This document shows, piece by piece, positions 1 to 11,669 of a stretch of 64,000 bases of DNA. Each line of letters opens with the position of its first letter. Position 1 is the stretch's first letter. The position numbers and the translations under genes were made by a program. The stretch is from Varanus komodoensis (taxonomy: Eukaryota > Chordata > Lepidosauria > Squamata > Varanidae). The stretch covers positions 7,025,344-7,089,343 of the forward strand of contig NW_025335468.1 in the NCBI RefSeq assembly GCF_004798865.1, written 5' to 3'. The notes beneath the pieces are model-generated. The model saw nothing but the letters and a program-made list of their open reading frames with translations. It was not told where the DNA came from and ran no database searches.

Positions 1-870
1 AAGCTCAATTCAAATGAAATATTACCAAGTGAAACCAGCATGAGCCAATTCAGGTGTTGTCAATCCATGTAAAGTAAATTTTGAGGCTATCCATGCAGTT
101 TGGAACCCTAGAAAATCAAGGTCCTGAATTGTGCCTCCATAGAAAGAGGAGCTCAACCTTCTGCCCACCACCACAGGCAGAAGGCAGTGGAAATGGCAGA
201 GGAGAGGAGTGGTGTTAGTGTGCTCCCTCTCTTCATTTGTATTATTTGGCAAGATTGATAGTGCTTGAATACAGCTATTGGAACATCCCTTCATGAAAAA
301 AATAAACCATGTTTAAAAGTAATATTAGAACTGAAATCACTTACTTTCTCACCTTGCCTTGGCAAATTTGGATTAACCTTGAAGTATCCCTTATGGATAA
401 CGAAAGAATTGATTTGGACATGTAAACCTGCAAAGGCAATATAGTCAGTACTTTGCTTACCCTCCTGCTGAAATATGCCAGGCGTTCTTCATTTCCCTAT
501 GAAAATTCAAGGCTAGATCTTTTAGGGTGCAATTCTAGGCATGTTTTTTTTGGGGGGGGGGGGGGAAGCATGCCTTGCAATTTCCAGCACAGGAGTTGTA
601 GGAAGTTTTTGCCAAGACATGCATGGGATTTCAGCTTTAATGGCTAATAGAGATTTTATATGTATGTGTTGGAGAGAAGATCTAGTTGGAAATAAATTAA
701 TGTTTGACTCTGACAGAAAAAGAAAGTACACAGATTCTTGAAATATCTTTAAATTTCCAGATAGTTAACTGTTTGAGATTATGAAGATGATCTAGAGCTC
801 CCTTTTAACTTTCCCTCTACTATGCTTTTTTAAAGAAGAAAAATATGCCTCTGGTGCTCATGGCAGCACA
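1..870. other. unannotated AT-rich stretch
   Basis: No gene, RNA or repeat family is recognised here. The frames that stay open for 60-90 codons overlap each other on both strands and resemble nothing known. The only notable feature is a T-run followed by a run of about 14 G at 543-565. Confidence 0.6.
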
Positions 871-3330
871 TGTTGCAGACATGTAGCCTTGAGCAGTGGT
901 CCTGGACTCTCTCAGCTGGCTGTACCTCCTTGCTAGCCCTCTTTCCCACCTGGTGTAGCCTCTCCAGCAGCCCCCTTGTCATCTCATCAGCCTATTTCTC
1001 CTGGCTGATATTGGAGCTGGGTGGGTTGAGGCACTGTTGGGAGTAGCTCCATGGGTCCCGGTCCTGCAAAGAGGCTGGCTTGCAATTCTGCCTGCTTTAG
1101 ACCTGACGGGTAACTGCCTGCCCTGGCCCTAGCTTCAGAAAGACTGTCTTTGCCAGTGTGATGCAGGGCAGTGATGCCCTGCAGTGATTACCCCAAAGGG
1201 GAGGACACCAAAGGGAGTCACCCTTTGGGTGGAGCTGCTTCAAGAGGAGTGAAGGTACAAACCCCTGCAACACTGTTGTTATTGGGGTTCCTCTTCAGAG
1301 GCCCTTTGTATGTACAGTGGAGTATGGGGTCAGACCAAAGGGGGGGTGTTCTGATGCGGGGCCAGTTTTCGTAATGATAGACAGGAGGAGATATGCTGTT
1401 GCATGCAGGGCTAGCTAGGTAAGGGGAACACAACCCAGGCAGTTAATGGTTTTGTTATACTCTGGCCCTGCTCCAATCACAGGTTTGTTGGTTGCCTTAT
1501 CAGCCTGCCTTCAGGTCTCCAGTTGCTGCTTTTGAATGTCAGATTGGTGTACAGTGTGACCTCCCTCATCCATGATTTAATAGAGGATGAGGCAGCTGAT
1601 CTGGCATATAGAACCAAGACCTGGGTGGGTGAACACGGGACTCAGTCCCTTCCAGCTTTGCCCACCTGGTACAGCATCAAGGTAGACTGGAAGGCCAGGA
1701 AGGGGGGTTGCTGTGGCCTATAGGAATTCTCCCTCTCCCTCGGCTCCCTCTCTGTCTGTCTCCTAATCTAGAGTGTTTGTATCTTGTTTTGGACCAGAAT
1801 GGGGATTCTGTTATTGTACTGTCCACCCTGTGACCCAACAGTCACCCTACCTTGAGCTGACAGAGGTTGTCCCAGCTGTAATCTTGAGGTCATGCGGGAT
1901 GTCAATATCTATCCTGAGGGTGTACTGTTTGGGACAGCTCAGAATTTCATGGGCTTAGTGACAACCATGGGGCTGTCCAACATGTTTTTGGACCAAAGCA
2001 TATAGCAGGGCACTCTCTACATTTATTTTTTTCAGTAGAGCAGGGGATAGTGATCTGAACATGGGGGACCTTGAATTGGTCACTGCCTGTTGAGATTTAG
2101 ACCAACAGTGACTTTTCTGCAGAAGTGGGCCTCCTGTTGAGATTGTCCACTCCTGAAGGCTGATGGATCTGGATGGTTTCCAAAGGGGTTCTGGGGAATT
2201 TTCTGGCTGATATGGCTGGTGGTCCTGTCAAATCTCTGGTTGATCTCTGGAATATAGAGATGACCCGAGTGGTTGGCATGATTGCTCCTGAGCACCCACT
2301 CTATAGTAGAATTCATACAGTTCTGTGATATACCCCAGAGCTGAAAATGTTGAAACAATTCAGGAGATGATTTGAGTGCAGATGGAGGAAATCTCCTATT
2401 GAATACAGTTGAGTCTTGGTTTGGGCTGGTTTGTTTGGAACATATTTGGAGGCAATGAGAGTGGCAAAGAAGCAGTATCTGACTGCCTCTATTCAATCTT
2501 CTCATTGCCACCCAGCACAGTTCTTCAGGATTTCCTGGGGCCTATCACATGCTGGCTCCAAGCCATCTGACGGCTGCTCTAATAACACTTGCTAGTCACT
2601 TCCTGGACAGAATCCCTTGTATTCCCCCGGACTTTGAGTCCAGTGTTATAGCAGTGGAATAAGGAAAGATATCCAGAGCACAGTCAGGTCTACTTATGTT
2701 GGATGAGTTTCAGTTAGTACAGCTCAAAGATGCTGATAAGGTGCTTGGAAGGGTTCGTGCAACTGCACACATACTGGATCCTTGCTTTTCCTGGCTATTT
2801 TATTAAGGAGGGAACTACCTGCTGGGCAAGGGAGGTGATTAATGCTTCTCCATGAGAAGCAGTGGTTCCAGGCCACCTAAAATAAGTGGTGGTGAGACCA
2901 CTCCAGAAGAAACCCTTCCTGGATTCAACAATTTTAGGCCGGTGGCAAATATCCCATTCCTGGGGAAGGTTATTGACTGGGTGGTGGCCAACCAGAGCTA
3001 GGCACTCTTGGATGAGGCCAATTATCTGGATCCATTTCAGCTGGGGTTTAGGCCTGGCTTTGGAAGAGAAACAGCTTTGGTCACTCTGTATGATGACCTG
3101 TGCTGGGAGACAGGCAAGGGGAGTGCAACCCTGTTGCTTCTGGTTCTCTCAGCAGCTTTTGATACAATCAACCATGATATTCTTCAGGGGCAACTGTTTG
3201 AGCTGGGAGTGAGGGGCACTGCATTACAGTGGTTCTACTCCTACTTGGATGGTAGGCTCCAGAAAGTGGTACTTGAAGGTGGTACAAAAACAGATTCTTT
3301 TCCCTTCGCATACCCAGGCAAAAGTGTGTC
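870..3330 (+). mobile_element. decayed L2-type LINE: 5' region, endonuclease and start of reverse transcriptase
   Basis: This is a remnant of a non-LTR retrotransposon of the L2 group. Bases 1520-1725 encode an endonuclease-like stretch containing SLIHDLIEDEAADLA and then TKTWVG, close to the TETWV motif of squamate L2 APE endonucleases. Bases 1850-1930 continue with an ELTEVV-like piece. Bases 2886-3330 hold the start of the reverse transcriptase: QLGFRPGFGRETALVTL, the SAAFDTINHDIL block (catalytic motif A region) and LQWFYSYLDGRLQKVVL. The F/YADD motif and the 3' UTR are absent, so the copy breaks off at about 3.3 kb. The frame shifts repeatedly between the pieces and several stops interrupt it, so it is inactive. 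Bases 870-1500 are assigned to the element's 5' region by continuity and composition only. An apparent 143-codon frame on the opposite strand (2080-2511) is antisense noise. The L2 assignment is from remembered family motifs, not a search. Confidence 0.8.
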
Positions 3331-3717
3331 AGTGTTTTCCACACCATCCTATTTTACCCTGTCCTGCATCTCTGATACCTCAGCAAATTGGTGATGAATT
3401 AGGCTAATTCCATAAGGCTGCTAATGAGGTTCTAGGTTACAGTTCATTTTGCAACTTAAACTATGTCAGTTAGACCTAACATTTACTTCCCAAACTGATA
3501 ACCTAAAACCAGTCAAGTAGTTGATTATCTTATGGTGAAAAGCAGAAGGTAAGGAGGAAATGAAGGTCACTTGTTCAATTTCTTACTGGAATTAAATCTT
3601 TGAATATAAGACTAATCCTTCATTTGAAGTTGACTCAGTTGGTTGCCTCACTGTAACTCTTTGCACTAGGCTCTGCAGTTTTCTAAAAATGTATTTTGCT
3701 AGACTGTGATGGTTCTC
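3331..3717. other. unannotated stretch before assembly gap
   Basis: Nothing is recognised between the end of the L2 remnant and the assembly gap. Confidence 0.5.
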
Positions 3718-3817
3718 NNNNNNNNNNNNNNNNNNNNNNNNNNNNNNNNNNNNNNNNNNNNNNNNNNNNNNNNNNNNNNNNNNNNNNNNNNNNNNNNNNN
3801 NNNNNNNNNNNNNNNNN
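3718..3817. other. assembly gap of exactly 100 N
   Basis: Exactly one hundred N characters are present, which is the usual placeholder for a gap of unknown size. The gap abuts a (CT)n run, so a simple repeat is the likely cause of the break. The true missing length is not known. Confidence 0.98.

Positions 3818-3862
<45 letters not shown>
3818..3862. repeat. (CT)n microsatellite at gap edge
   Basis: At least 22 CT units run directly from the assembly gap. The real array probably extends into the gap. Apparent proteins here (poly Ser-Leu or Arg-Glu) are translations of the repeat. Confidence 0.97.
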
Positions 3863-3865
<3 letters not shown>

Positions 3866-5719
3866 CATTTGTCCATTAATAACATTTTTTGTTGGTGGTT
3901 ATATGGAATTGAAATGTGGATGCTATCCTAGATATATTTCAAAATATTAACTTTAAAACTTAATGTGGATTTAGGGGGAGCGTGCAGGTAGATTTTACTG
4001 AGAGTGGGTTTTATAGAGTTGTTGCTGTTTGTTTTACAAATTCTCAGACTGATCTTGGTGACCAAGAGTCATATCCACTGAATCAGTTTGGAACATGATT
4101 TCTCCAAATCCTGTAAGTAAACCTAAATGAAGTCACCTGGATGTATTGCTGAGTAGATATGCATAGCAATTGTTCTGTAAGAAATACTTTAAAATGAGAA
4201 TTCAACAGTAATGAAACACTATCTCAACATTAGACTGCCAACTGTCCAACAGCAGTTCAGTGTACTCTTCTGACAGTTTCTGAAGTTAACAACTCATCTA
4301 CAACTGCAGCTAGACATATTCAGCGTAAGAATAGTACCTGGCCCTTCTCTGGGTGGTTTGCTGATTTAAAATATACATAGGAGCAACTGAATAACCATAT
4401 TTAGAAAGCAATAAATAATAAATCAAACAATAAATGAACAACCTGTGGTCAAGAGATCCAGCGCCAAACAGTGCCAAAATGATGCTGAACAGATGATGCA
4501 TACCTTCTGTCCTTATCTGAACAGGGCATCTGATCATCATACCATTTCAGATTAATCAGCAAGGACTCTTCCTGAAAAGAGTTCACAACTAGAAAAGTAC
4601 AGGGTAACTGTGGGTGAAGGATTACAAGTTCCATTCTTCATGCGCCACTGCTAGCTTTCTGTCTGATCTGATCTGATCAGGCATGGAGGCTAAAGAAGAG
4701 ACAGGTAACCATATAACATGGTATCGTCTTTTGTTTCTTCAGTGCTCAGTTTTTCTTCTTTAGTTTGTGAGTAAAAAATCAAGCAAAGGCTACTGTGGTA
4801 ACTAGTCTTAGAGAGGTGGCTGAACTCCGTTCTGAGAAGTAGGCTGATGAATCTTGCAGTCTTTATCCTTTACCAGTGTATATTGTGCTTGGTTTATGTC
4901 TGCAAGCTCATCCTATCTATTGCCACGGATTCCATAGTGATTATACAATATGCTAAAGCAAGCATACGAGCTTTTTCTCACTTTAATTTATCAACTGCAG
5001 GTTTTTCAGTAGGTAAATGTTTAGTTATACAAGTTGTAAAGTTACTTGTTTATTTCCTAGAGAAATCAACCGTTAACTTACTGCCAGACATAGTCCACTT
5101 CATGTGACAGCTTTTTTTTACTCCCCATAGTGCATTACTTCATATTTTTCAATAGCAAACTTCATTTTCTGTGATGTTGCCCAGCCACCTAACTCTGTTA
5201 TGCCCCTATCTTGAGAGTTTAAGTGGCACTTAGGTGATACACTGGACTTGTGTTGGCCTGAAGCACTTGGGTGAATTTCACTCTTTATGAGATGACACAG
5301 CCTGTCAGATTAATCACAGAAGTACTGTGAATTTTCTTGGGCTCTAGTAAGGAATCAATTTTCTTCTATAACCATTTCAGGCCTACACTAAACCTTGGCC
5401 ACACATCACACAAGTGCATCATTTGATGGGCCGGTTTGCAGAAGTAAGCAAGCGAGATGCTTGGACTTGAAACACTGAATAGTATACCAGACTTAAGAAA
5501 GCTAGCAAGCACATTTGATAATTACTTGTTCTGTTTTTCTTTTACAGCTATAGCTGGTATTTCTTCTATGATTAGAAAAGGAAAAATACTAATTCTAAAC
5601 AATATTGCTAAAATACACCTTTAACTTGAGAATTTTATATTTTGAGGATGTCCCAGTAATTTGCCTCCATCAATCTTCCCTTACTGTTACTTTGAAATTA
5701 TCAGTCTTGTTTGCTTTGT
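3863..5719. other. unannotated AT-rich stretch
   Basis: No repeat family or exon-like segment was recognised. The longest open frame (4847-5107, 86 codons) has no recognisable motif and no good splice context. Confidence 0.5.
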
Positions 5720-6350
5720 TATTATTGTTATATTAATAATAATATTAGCAACAATGACATTGCATTTATATCCTACTTTTTCCCCTCTTCTGAGAAACCC
5801 AAGGAGGCTTATATAGTCCTCTTCCACTCCATCTTATCCTCACAACAGCAAACCTGTAAGTTCACTTAGGATGAGAATGAGTGGGCTTGGGCATGCACTC
5901 CCACAGGATAGTAGCCATGTTCGAGGTGCTTATTCGGATTTGGAGGATGAGGAATGTCTCAGTGAGATTGAGGAGCATGATTTGGCCCAAGGTCCTGGGA
6001 TACAGCAGGAGGGAGGAACAGGAGGTGATTATTTCAAGGACAGGTGCTTTGCTGTACAGGACAGTGCCTGAGATTGGCTTAGGAGAGTTCTTGGAGGTCA
6101 TCACTAGGTTGGGCTCATTGAACCGCTCTGTGCATGCTCAGAGACTCCTTCTGAGTGATTTGTGCTGGAAGCAATAAAGGGCATTTTGTAAGGAAAATAG
6201 ACTGCAGATGGTGTTCGTTTGTAGGAGAAACCTTGGCTCTTGACACTGGCCCACAGTCACCCAGTGAGCTTCAGAGCTGAGAGGGGACTAGAATGTGGGT
6301 CTCCTAGGTTACAGTCAAATGCTCTAACAACCACATCATGCTGGCTCCCC
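5720..6350 (-). mobile_element. tRNA-headed SINE with L2-like tail, split by an insertion
   Basis: Read on the - strand, the head starts near 6350 with a tRNA-like 5' part, and the body lies at 6238-6340. The body then jumps to 5720-5883, which ends in a TATAAATGCAAT-type tail followed by an AT-rich TAA/TTA run. The tail (rc of GCATTTATATCCTAC) matches the 3' end shared with L2 LINEs in squamates, which supports L2-driven retroposition. About 350 bp of unrelated sequence interrupts the SINE between 5884 and 6237. A complete relative without the interruption sits at 53765-54010 in this window and shows what the uninterrupted order should be. Confidence 0.75.
5885..6236 (+). other. unclassified ~350 bp insertion inside a SINE
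   Basis: This segment has no counterpart in the SINE that flanks it and so arrived later. It contains AATAAA at about 6174-6179, 60 bases before its right edge, in + orientation. The pentamer CTTGG occurs at both edges (5886-5890 and 6232-6236) and could be a target duplication, but the edges do not show TG...CA ends. An old solo LTR or another polyadenylated element end is possible. The frames at 5871-6071 and 5881-6177 overlap and show no known motif. Confidence 0.45.
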
Positions 6351-6504
6351 ATGTTTGTATAGTCTGGCTACTTGGATAGGGAAACTTGAATGTAATCTAG
6401 AGGTGTTTTCTTGACATTGTTGGTGGTTTCCTACTTCAGCAAAATGTTTCCTACCTGCCGTGCTGATAGGTCTATTGAACCTATTTATTGCTATCCCTTT
6501 AAAG

Positions 6505-6614
6505 CAGGGGTGGGCAACCTGTAGTTCTCTTGATGTTGGACTTCAGCTCCCATCAGCCCTAGCCAGCACACCAATTTTTCAAGAATGATGGGGGCCACCC
6601 ATTGCCAACTCTTG
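6505..6614. mobile_element. hAT-type MITE with 8-bp target duplication
   Basis: The left end CAGGGGTGGGCAACCTGTAG and the right end (rc CAAGAGTTGGCAATGG) form diverged terminal inverted repeats. The interior carries the palindromic core, with CTTCAGCTCCCATCAGCC visible. It is flanked by CTTTAAAG (6497-6504) and CTTTATAG (6615-6622), an 8-bp duplication with one mismatch, as expected for hAT transposition. There is no coding capacity. Related old copies lie near 28143, 60816 and 61281. Confidence 0.8.
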
Positions 6615-6622
6615 CTTTATAG

Positions 6623-7548
6623 AATAATATAAGAAAAAAGGCAGAAAATAAAAGCAATAAATTCAGTGCTCTGCCATTGGATGATGTAACAGGAGATGGG
6701 ATGGCATAGAAAAAAGGGGAATGCGAAGAGCTATGAGGGATGGTTATGAACAAATACAGATATGGTACTTAAAAGGATTTGTTATGAAAAGCTTTTCATT
6801 TTCTAATGAAAGATCTGGGCATACTTAGATTTGCATCAAAGTAAATATGGTATGGGGACAACATTTTCCCACACACCAGATGACCAATGCACGTCACACC
6901 CTGGGGTTGCTATTCGCCATGGAGAGAAAAACAAAGGGGTACCTATTTGCCCGTGTATTTTGCCCCTGTACCAATAGCAGCTGTGGATGTGATCAATTTG
7001 GATTGCAGGCCCAGCATTCTGGGGTGGTAATTCCTTACTCAAGCATGGCTTCAGTCCAAATCCCCCATTGATCCTTTTAGCACAGAGATACATTTATACA
7101 TCTGCAGGGAACTTTGGCTCCCTGATTTTCAAAAATCAGAATAGGTCTTATTAAAGTCATTTTTTTTAGGATGCATAACTGACGACAGCATTTCAATTTC
7201 ACAAATTTGTATCATGGGAGTGTAATGCTGTCACGTGCTCTTGTTCCTACCTGTCCCATCTAAGAGTCACCTGGGAAGCTTAAAATCAAGCCTTATGTCT
7301 GTCATTGCATTATGACTGCAGGAGGAGAAGATATACATTAAGAGCTTGATCCTTCTGGTTCCTAAGAGAAAGCTCTTAAGACATATTCCCATGTCCACAA
7401 ATGTAGCATTTAAAGATCTATGCTATCATACTCTATCTTCTCAGGATGAATATATTCATACAGAGCTAAGTCTGAACCAGGGCTCAGTTCTGAATTCTGC
7501 ATCCAAGTATAGGTCTTGGATGAATGTTACATCTGTTTCATTCCTGCT
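6623..7548. other. unannotated stretch
   Basis: Nothing recognisable. The overlapping open frames at 6836-7093 and 6847-7071 lie on opposite strands and show no family motif. Confidence 0.5.
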
Positions 7549-7636
7549 GTGCAATCCTATTCATATCTATTCAGAAGTAATCCCCACTGAGTTCAATCTG
7601 ACTTACTTCCAGGTTAATGTGTATAGGATTGGAGCC
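7549..7636. repeat. palindromic MITE-like dispersed repeat (CAATCCTAT family)
   Basis: The segment begins GCAATCCTATTC and ends with ATAGGATTGGAGCC, so the ends are inverted copies. The middle (GAAGTAATCCCCACTGAGTT, then the partial complement GACTTACTTCCAGG) is also palindromic. This short hairpin-like repeat is common in sauropsid genomes from my memory of the sequence. Two other copies are in the window (14328-14427 and 30897-30975). Confidence 0.65.
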
Positions 7637-8034
7637 TTACATAGCCATTACTAGCCTTGATGCATTTGGGATTAGGATAGAGACAGGGCTGCTGCTAAGA
7701 GGAAGCAGTATCTTGAGCCCCAGTGTTTCTATTTTAGAAATCAAGTGCTCTGTATAAAATAGCTGTGTACTCTAATTTTCCATGAGCAAGAGAATTGACA
7801 GTATGCCCATTTTCTTCTGCTTCATATTTGCTTCTGCTTCATAAGGCTTTGTAAGTAAGCAAGTTCGCCTATACAAAATGAGTCAGGAAAAATACTTCTC
7901 TGTGCCTCCCCCTTTTAATAAAGTTGATACATGGGCAGTGCAACCCAAAGAGGGCACCTTCAGTTCGTTTTAGAGATTGTTCATGTCTTCATTATCACTG
8001 CTAAAAGAGATACCTGTGTCAACACATTGGACGC

Positions 8035-8222
8035 ATATTCCAGAGAGAGGGGAGTTCAGTGCAAAAGATCCCAGGTTCAGTTCTTGGCAATTTTAGTAAA
8101 AAGAATCTTAGGTAGCAGGTGATGGGAAAGCTTGAGGCCTTGGAGACCTGCTGCTAGTGTAGGCAATACATCTTAGGCCAATAGTGCAGCTTGGTATAAG
8201 GGAATTTCATACGTTCATAATA
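8035..8222 (+). mobile_element. tRNA-headed SINE (old, second family)
   Basis: A degenerate tRNA-like 3' half (AAAAGATCCCAGGTTCAGTT) contains a B-box-like GGTTCAGTTCT at about 8073. The body follows: CTTGGAGACCTGCTGCTAGT, AGTGTAGGCAATAC, a CCAATAGTGCAGC stretch and the GGTATAAGG end. This order (tRNA half, GGAGA-CTGCTGCCAGTC, GTGTAGACAATACTGA, TATAAGGCAGC) matches a widespread squamate SINE body. The tRNA 5' half is badly decayed. A tRNA head of similar type, on the - strand, is at 37945-38025. Confidence 0.6.
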
Positions 8223-8829
8223 TGTTTCCCTTCAAGGCAGCAGCTGAATTAAAACAAAGCAATGCAGCCATGAAATCACTGAATGTGGTGATTCTCTGTG
8301 CTGTTTCCCAAAAAAGTATCAGCTCAGGAAAAAAAAAAACCACATACATTTTAGAAAGAGGAAAATGTGAACAGATGGAAGATTTTGTTTTCATCCCCCT
8401 CAAGCTGATTATATTTGGTAGCTCTAGTTTGAAAGAGATGATGATGGGGTCAGTGATCACTGATTGCTGTGAAATCAGCAAACCTTGTCCAGCTGTTTAG
8501 GGAATGGTTGTCTGATCATGAAAATAACATAGTCTTATAATACAACCAGATGGATACACACTGTAGAAAAATATATACTGGTATCTTGGTGAGTACAAGC
8601 ATAGTAACCCTTTAGCTTAGGGATCTGCTAGTTTAAAAGTCTAAATTCTTCCATCATTTCTGAGACAATGTTGTCTTCTATTTCTCCTCTTAAAGCTGAC
8701 TATGAGTGATTTGATGTTAGGTTTACTAACAAGAGCAGGAGATGAGCCGAACTGTACCTTTCCGCTTGTGCTCTTCAGTAACTAACATCACAGACATATA
8801 ACTCTTGATCTTAGAAGGTAATTTACAGC
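8223..8829. other. unannotated stretch
   Basis: Nothing recognised. The open frames on both strands at 8215-8500 mirror each other and are not coding-like. Confidence 0.45.
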
Positions 8830-9205
8830 CATCAGAACTAAACCATTGATTGCTTTATCCTCAGTGAATCTGTCTAATCCTCTTGTAAACCTTCCAAATT
8901 GGTTGCCATTACTACATCTTGTGGAAGTCAGTTCCATAACTTAACTATGTGCTGTGTGAATAAGTGCTTTCTGTTATCTATTCTGAATCCCCCACTGTTT
9001 AGCCTCATGGGATGACCCTGGGTTCTAAAAATAGAAGACAGAAAGAAAAACTTCTCCCTATCAACTTCCCTTACAGCATGCATAATTTAATACTTTCCAT
9101 CATGTCTTCCCTTATTTGCCTTTTTCTGAGCTACAGTCCCACATGTTGTAATCTTTCTTAATAGGAGAGTTGCTTCAGCCTCTTGACAATTTTGGTTGAT
9201 AGCTC
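8830..9205 (-). mobile_element. CR1-clade LINE 3' fragment
   Basis: Read on the + strand, the piece shows the complement of the CR1 3' end: AATCTGTCTAATCCTCTTG, TGTGGAAGTCAGTTCCATAA, ATGGGATGACCCTGGGTTCT, and CATCATGTCTTCCCTTATTTG. The same region in + orientation is seen at 20315-20745 and 25480-25765. It is 5'-truncated and non-coding. Confidence 0.75.
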
Positions 9206-9544
9206 TGAGGTGGGTAAAGTGATGGCATGCCTTCTATGACTTTTCCCTTGGGCTGTCTGACTGCCCAGCATGTGGTGACCTAACATTTTAGTGTTAAGGT
9301 ATGTCCTTGATCATATACACGCATGCGCACACAATCTAATACACATGCATTTAACTGTATTCATGGACATTCAAATCTTGGTACACCGTGCATTTAATTG
9401 CAAAGAAACAGGAGCAAATTAGCAAAAGAACAGAAGGCAAAGCTTATATGAAGATAATATATATGAGGCTTATAGAGAAGTTGATTAAAACATTGAGTAT
9501 ACAGATGGTACTAGGTTTGGACCAACCGCATATCGGATTAACCA
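9206..9544. other. unannotated AT-rich stretch
   Basis: Nothing recognised. A short (CA)-rich patch lies at about 9318-9345. Confidence 0.45.
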
Positions 9545-11045
9545 CTACAAAGCAAAGAAACATAGAAACATTGAAACAGAGTGAGTGAGGTCTCCCGGGC
9601 CATTTAATCTGACCCCTGGCTCCAGCCAGTTCCATTCATGAAATGCCTACCACGTTCATGTCCAGCCTGTCCTTGAATACCCTCACTGATGGGGGTTCAA
9701 CCACTTCCCATGGAAGCCCATTCCATACCCTAGGGATCCTAACTGTCAGAAAGTACTTCCTGGCATCCAAATTGAACCTTGGTTCCCTGAGCGTTGCTCC
9801 ATTGTAATGCATCCTGTCCTCCTCTGCAGAGGAAAACAGGTGTTGACCCACCTCCTTGTGACACCCCCTCACATACCCATATGTCACCAACAGATCCCCT
9901 CAGAGTTTTCCAGGCTGAAAACACCCAGCTCCTTCAGTCTTGCCTCATATGGCTTTCCCTGCAATCTGGGCACCATACTTGTGGCCCTATGCTGCACTGA
10001 TTCCAACCTGGCTATACCCTTCCTGTAATGCGGAGCCCAGAACTGAACACAATACTCCAGTTGTGGGCACACCAGAGTCATATAGAGTAGCAATAATAAC
10101 TCTTTCAATCTAGAACTTCTGGCTATGCAACCAAGGGTGGCATTCACTCTCTTGACAGCCACGTCACACTGCTGACTCATGTTTAGCCTGCAGTCAACCA
10201 GTACCCAAGATCCCTTTCACAAGTGCTGCTCTCTGGCCACTTGTCCCCTAACCTGTCCTCATGACATCCAGTCCTATGCCCCAAGTGCAAGACTTTGCAC
10301 TTATCCACATCGAATGCCAACCTGTTATTCCCTGCCCATTTCCATAGTCTGTCCAGATCCTTCTGGATCTGGAGTATCTGTTCCTCAGTTGTGACCACTG
10401 TTCCAGTTTTAGTATTGTCTGCAAATTTGATCAGCAGACTGTTCACCCCTTCTTCCATGTCATTTATGAAAAGATTAAACAGGATCGCCCCCAGGACAGA
10501 GCCCTTGGGGACCCCGCTTGTCACTGGCTGCCATCCTGACAATTCCCCACTAATGGTTACCCTCTGCTTTCGGTTAGTCAACCATGCCCTAATCCACTGG
10601 ACAGTGCTTTGGTGTAACCCAAACCTCCTCAATTTCTCAACCAGGATATCATGCAGCACTTTGTCAAAGGGCTTGCTGAAATCCAGATAAACCACATCCA
10701 CCATGTCCCCTCCATCTAGCCACCTCTAAACCTTGTCATAGAATTCCACAAGGTTCCTCTGGCAGGACCTGTTTTTTTGTGGAAGCCATGTTGCGTGGCC
10801 ACCAACCTCCCCTCCTTATCTAGGGTTACTAGATCTCTCACTATTATGAACCTTTCCATTGACTTTCCTAGAATGGATGTAAGGTTAACTGGTCTGTAAT
10901 TCCCCATGTCCCCTCTACTACCCTTTCTGAAAATTGGGACCACTGATGCCACCCTCCAGTCCTCTGGAGTCTCACCTGTTCTTCACAAGGCCTCAAAAAG
11001 GGAGGCCAATGGGCATGAGAGTACCCTCACCAATTCCCAAAGTAG
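9545..11045 (-). mobile_element. CR1 LINE, 5'-truncated, with reverse transcriptase remnant
   Basis: The 3' end lies at 9545-9580, where TTTC/TTTCTATG-like repeats (rc of AAACATAGAAAC) mark a CR1-type terminus. The reverse transcriptase reads leftward from about 10950: VVPIFRKGSRGDMGNYRPVN at 10716-10952, then a stop, then 10183-10704 with VDVVYLDFSKPFDKVLHDIL, the SGVPKGSVLGAILFNLFIND block, and FADNTK where active copies have FADDTK. Loss of the second catalytic Asp, plus stops and frame changes at about 10180 and 10720, show the copy is dead. The C-terminal part continues at 9884-10180 (ATLGCIARSSRL, YCVQFWAPHYRKGIARLESV) and the ELGVFSLE region follows. The left piece of the same family recurs at 11670-11825. 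Confidence 0.9.
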
Positions 11046-11494
11046 ACAGAGGGAATGGCCAAATGTAATGGAATAGTTTATAAGCTCAGAGGAGATGAGG
11101 CACTTAATGCTGACTGAGAAGGTTTGAACTGGATAGGCACCCAGGAGGTCTAATCACAATGAAACCAAACTTGAGATATGCTGCCATGGGGCTTGAGGTC
11201 CTGCATGCAGAAAAAGGTGCAAGTTGAAAAGGCAGGAGAGAGAAGAAAACAATGCTAATGAAGAAGTGTGCAGATACTATATCTCCTAAAATAATGGAGA
11301 ACATTTGGTTCTCCTGAAGACCTTGGTGAATCAAGAGTCCTCCCTGGGTCACAGAACACCAGAACTGCTTGAGTTTTCTGTGAAATGAAGTAGGGGACAA
11401 GCAGAACCCCAAAGGTGTTCCCTTAAATGCTTAGCTACACCAAAGGCAATATAATAATGAGGGAAGACTATTGAAGGAGGGAAGAAACAAAGCT

Positions 11495-11580
11495 ATCTTG
11501 TAAGCTGTCCTGAGCGCTTGAAGTGATCGGACAGGGTATAAATGCCTGAAATAAACAAATAAAATAAATAAATAGTTACT
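11495..11580 (+). mobile_element. L2-type 3' tail fragment
   Basis: The stretch TAAGCTGTCCTGAGCGCTTG followed by GGACAGGGTATAAATGCCTG and an (AATAAA)-like run is the 3' terminal piece shared by squamate L2 LINEs and their SINEs. Only the tail is present, so a LINE or a SINE source cannot be told apart. Confidence 0.65.
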
Positions 11581-11669
11581 AATAGAAGAATAACAATGGA
11601 ACTCAACTGAAAGCTAAGAATACTTTTTAAAACCTTTATTACTACAAAGGGTTTTTCCCATAAGAGAAA

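Noticed and set aside
2080-2511. 143-codon frame on the - strand
   Set aside because: It is antisense to the L2 remnant and has no recognisable motif.
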